Assembly: GCA_964497635.1 (NCBI GenBank)
Contig: CAZCDB010000036.1
Coordinates: 1-15,546, forward strand
Origin: CAMDWQ01 sp964497635
Lineage (GTDB): Bacteria; Omnitrophota; Gorgyraeia; 2-02-FULL-51-18
Length of the DNA: 15,546 bases
Direction of reading: 5' to 3'
The notes under the pieces are model-generated. The model saw nothing but the letters and a program-made list of their open reading frames with translations. It had not been told where the DNA came from and did no database searches. Positions 14,121-15,546 of this stretch are shown in pieces (position 1 is the first letter of the stretch; each line of letters begins with the position of its first letter). Made by a program: the position numbers and the translations under genes.

Positions 14121-15546
14121 ACTCATTTTGCCATTGGATATGAACTGGTCGCTAATGACCACAGAGCTTGCTCTGATTCTATTTACCGTTGGGATGATGA
14201 TCTTTGATTTATTCCTTCCCAATGATGAGAAAAGAGGAAGAACTCTAGCCAATACCGCTTTGGCCGGCGTAGGCTTATTAATTTTGTATCAGCTTTCTCA
14301 GTGGGGAAACTTCGGTATAACGTTAAATGGAAGTTTCCATCAAGATGGCGTCTCTTTATTTTTCAAAATTATTTTCATGCTCTCCGCTTTCTTTACTCTC
14401 TTTATGGGAAGAGAATATCAAGCCAAGCTCAAGCGAGGTCACGGAGAATTTACGCTCCTGGTTCTATTCAGCCTGATTGGGATGTTGTTTTTAGCCTCCG
14501 CGCAGGATTTTCTTCTATTTTTTGTGTCCCTGGAGATCTTAAGCGTTTCACTCTACATCATGACTTCTTATTTAAAAGATCAATCGCGCTCAATTGAAGC
14601 GGGAATCAAATACATCCTGCTGGGTGCTCTCTCAACCGCTATTTTTCTCTATGGCCTATCCTTTGTCTATGGAACCACTGGGAGCACTTCTTATACCGAG
14701 ATCTACTCAAGTCTGCTTTTAATGCCCTCAGTACCCACCGCTTTTATTTTTGGCATGATTTTGGTCTTATCCGCTCTATTCTTTAAAATCGCGGCTGTCC
14801 CCTTTCATCTGTGGGTGCCGGACATCTATCAAGGGGCACCTTCCCCTGTGACCTCTTTTCTGGCAACCGGCTCCAAAGCAGCTGGCTTTATCGCCTTGAT
14901 CCGATTGACTCTGACGGCTTTTGAGCCTCTCTCCCTTCAACTAGGCCTTATTTTTAGCGTGTTGGCGGCGATCACCATTGTTTATGGAAACCTTGCGGCT
15001 ATTCCTCAAAACAATATCAAAAGAATGTTGGGGTATTCGAGCATCGGACACGCAGGATACCTTTTGATCGGCCTGGCGGCTTTTCAGTTTCAAGGCTTGG
15101 AAGCGGTTTCTTTTTATCTTCTCAGCTATCTTTTTAGTACTGCCGGCGCTTTTCTGGTCATTGTTTATGTCTCAAAAACACTGGATACCAACGAGATCGA
15201 CGGCTTTTCAGGACTGGGTCAACGCTCTCCGGTGTTAGCCGCGGGAATGCTTATCGCCCTTCTTTCACTGGCAGGAGTCCCCCCGCTCTCAGGGTTTTTT
15301 GCAAAATTTTACGTTCTGTGGACAGGCGTGAAAGCCGGGTATCTCTGGCTTGTCATCATCGGAGTAGCCAATGTCGTCACATCCCTCTACTACTACCTCA
15401 AAGTCATCAAAGCTATGTACCTTGGAAAAGCAGACAATCTAGCCCCTCTACAAGTCACAACCTCCCAGAAAACCATGCAGTACTTTTCCATCGCCGCCAT
15501 TATTCTTCTAGGAATCTACCCAGGCCCCATCGTCCAACTCCTCCAA
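14113..15546 (+). CDS. nuoN: NADH-quinone oxidoreductase subunit N (3' end beyond window)
   Basis: The third antiporter-like complex I subunit. The reading frame is open from the ATG overlapping the nuoM stop to the last base of the window: 478 codons with no stop. The family is about 480-500 residues long, so only a short tail is missing. The channel residues are in place: E141 (FVSLEILSVSLYI), K166, K225 in FFKIAAVPFHLWVPDIYQGAPSPVT, K255 (GSKAAGF) and K398 (SGFFAKFY). The TM7 lysine is five residues before the motif proline, as in the window's NuoL but not in its NuoM. The current last residues (YPGPIVQLLQ) are typical of the NuoN C-terminus. Confidence 0.95.
   Translation, partial: MDKLILPLDMNWSLMTTELALILFTVGMMIFDLFLPNDEKRGRTLANTALAGVGLLILYQLSQWGNFGITLNGSFHQDGVSLFFKIIFMLSAFFTLFMGREYQAKLKRGHGEFTLLVLFSLIGMLFLASAQDFLLFFVSLEILSVSLYIMTSYLKDQSRSIEAGIKYILLGALSTAIFLYGLSFVYGTTGSTSYTEIYSSLLLMPSVPTAFIFGMILVLSALFFKIAAVPFHLWVPDIYQGAPSPVTSFLATGSKAAGFIALIRLTLTAFEPLSLQLGLIFSVLAAITIVYGNLAAIPQNNIKRMLGYSSIGHAGYLLIGLAAFQFQGLEAVSFYLLSYLFSTAGAFLVIVYVSKTLDTNEIDGFSGLGQRSPVLAAGMLIALLSLAGVPPLSGFFAKFYVLWTGVKAGYLWLVIIGVANVVTSLYYYLKVIKAMYLGKADNLAPLQVTTSQKTMQYFSIAAIILLGIYPGPIVQLLQ

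Noticed and set aside
1..15546. CRISPR array, insertion sequence, prophage, toxin-antitoxin or defence island
   Set aside because: No regularly spaced repeats, transposase, integrase or known defence-gene motif is visible on either strand. The gene content is core metabolism and replication.

Overview
The window is bacterial chromosome made almost wholly of housekeeping genes. A tRNA-Asn and nine protein genes lie on the minus strand (1-9711). A membrane-arm complex I cluster lies on the plus strand (9813 to the right edge). The presence of complex I subunits, a CcdA/thioredoxin-lipoprotein pair and a cytosolic gamma-type carbonic anhydrase homologue suggests a free-living or at least respiring, probably didermal, bacterium of moderate GC. 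The intergenic repeats and the unusual NuoM look to me like those of uncultured PVC-group lineages such as Omnitrophota. That is recollection, not proof, and I hold it weakly.

Minus strand, in transcription order from 9711 down: a CNNM/CBS-pair membrane protein; a gamma-carbonic-anhydrase-fold protein; a tight run of a histidine phosphatase, rlmN, ccdA, a TlpA/ResA-like lipoprotein, an MFS transporter and marC, in which five consecutive junctions overlap; then dnaX and recR behind a probable extended -10 promoter; then a 170-bp near-perfect palindrome; then a six-helix membrane protein of unknown function with tRNA-Asn directly behind it. CcdA and the lipoprotein together would carry reducing equivalents across the cytoplasmic membrane to extracytoplasmic thiols. 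DnaX and RecR form the widespread replication/recombination pair.

Plus strand: a divergent region (9712-9812) carries a good promoter (TTGACT, 17 bp, TAGAAT) for nuoJKLMN, encoding the proton-pumping distal membrane arm of NADH:quinone oxidoreductase. nuoA-I are not here, so the complex I genes are split between loci. J/K, K/L and M/N overlap. Only L/M is separated, by a 155-bp gap filled with a hairpin and a GC-rich inverted-repeat element. nuoN is cut by the right edge, probably a few codons short of its end.

The most interesting points are these. dnaX has an A9 run directly after the clamp-loader core, with stop codons within a few codons in both alternative frames, as in dnaX genes that make tau and gamma by slippage. 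NuoM has isoleucine where NuoL and NuoN of the same window keep the TM7 lysine. There are two structured palindromic intergenic elements of different sequence. Several promoters have -10 boxes only 9-11 nt from the ATG, which implies leaderless or very short-leader mRNAs. I found no CRISPR array, transposase, phage gene or obvious new defence system. No gene-free stretch exceeds 300 bases.
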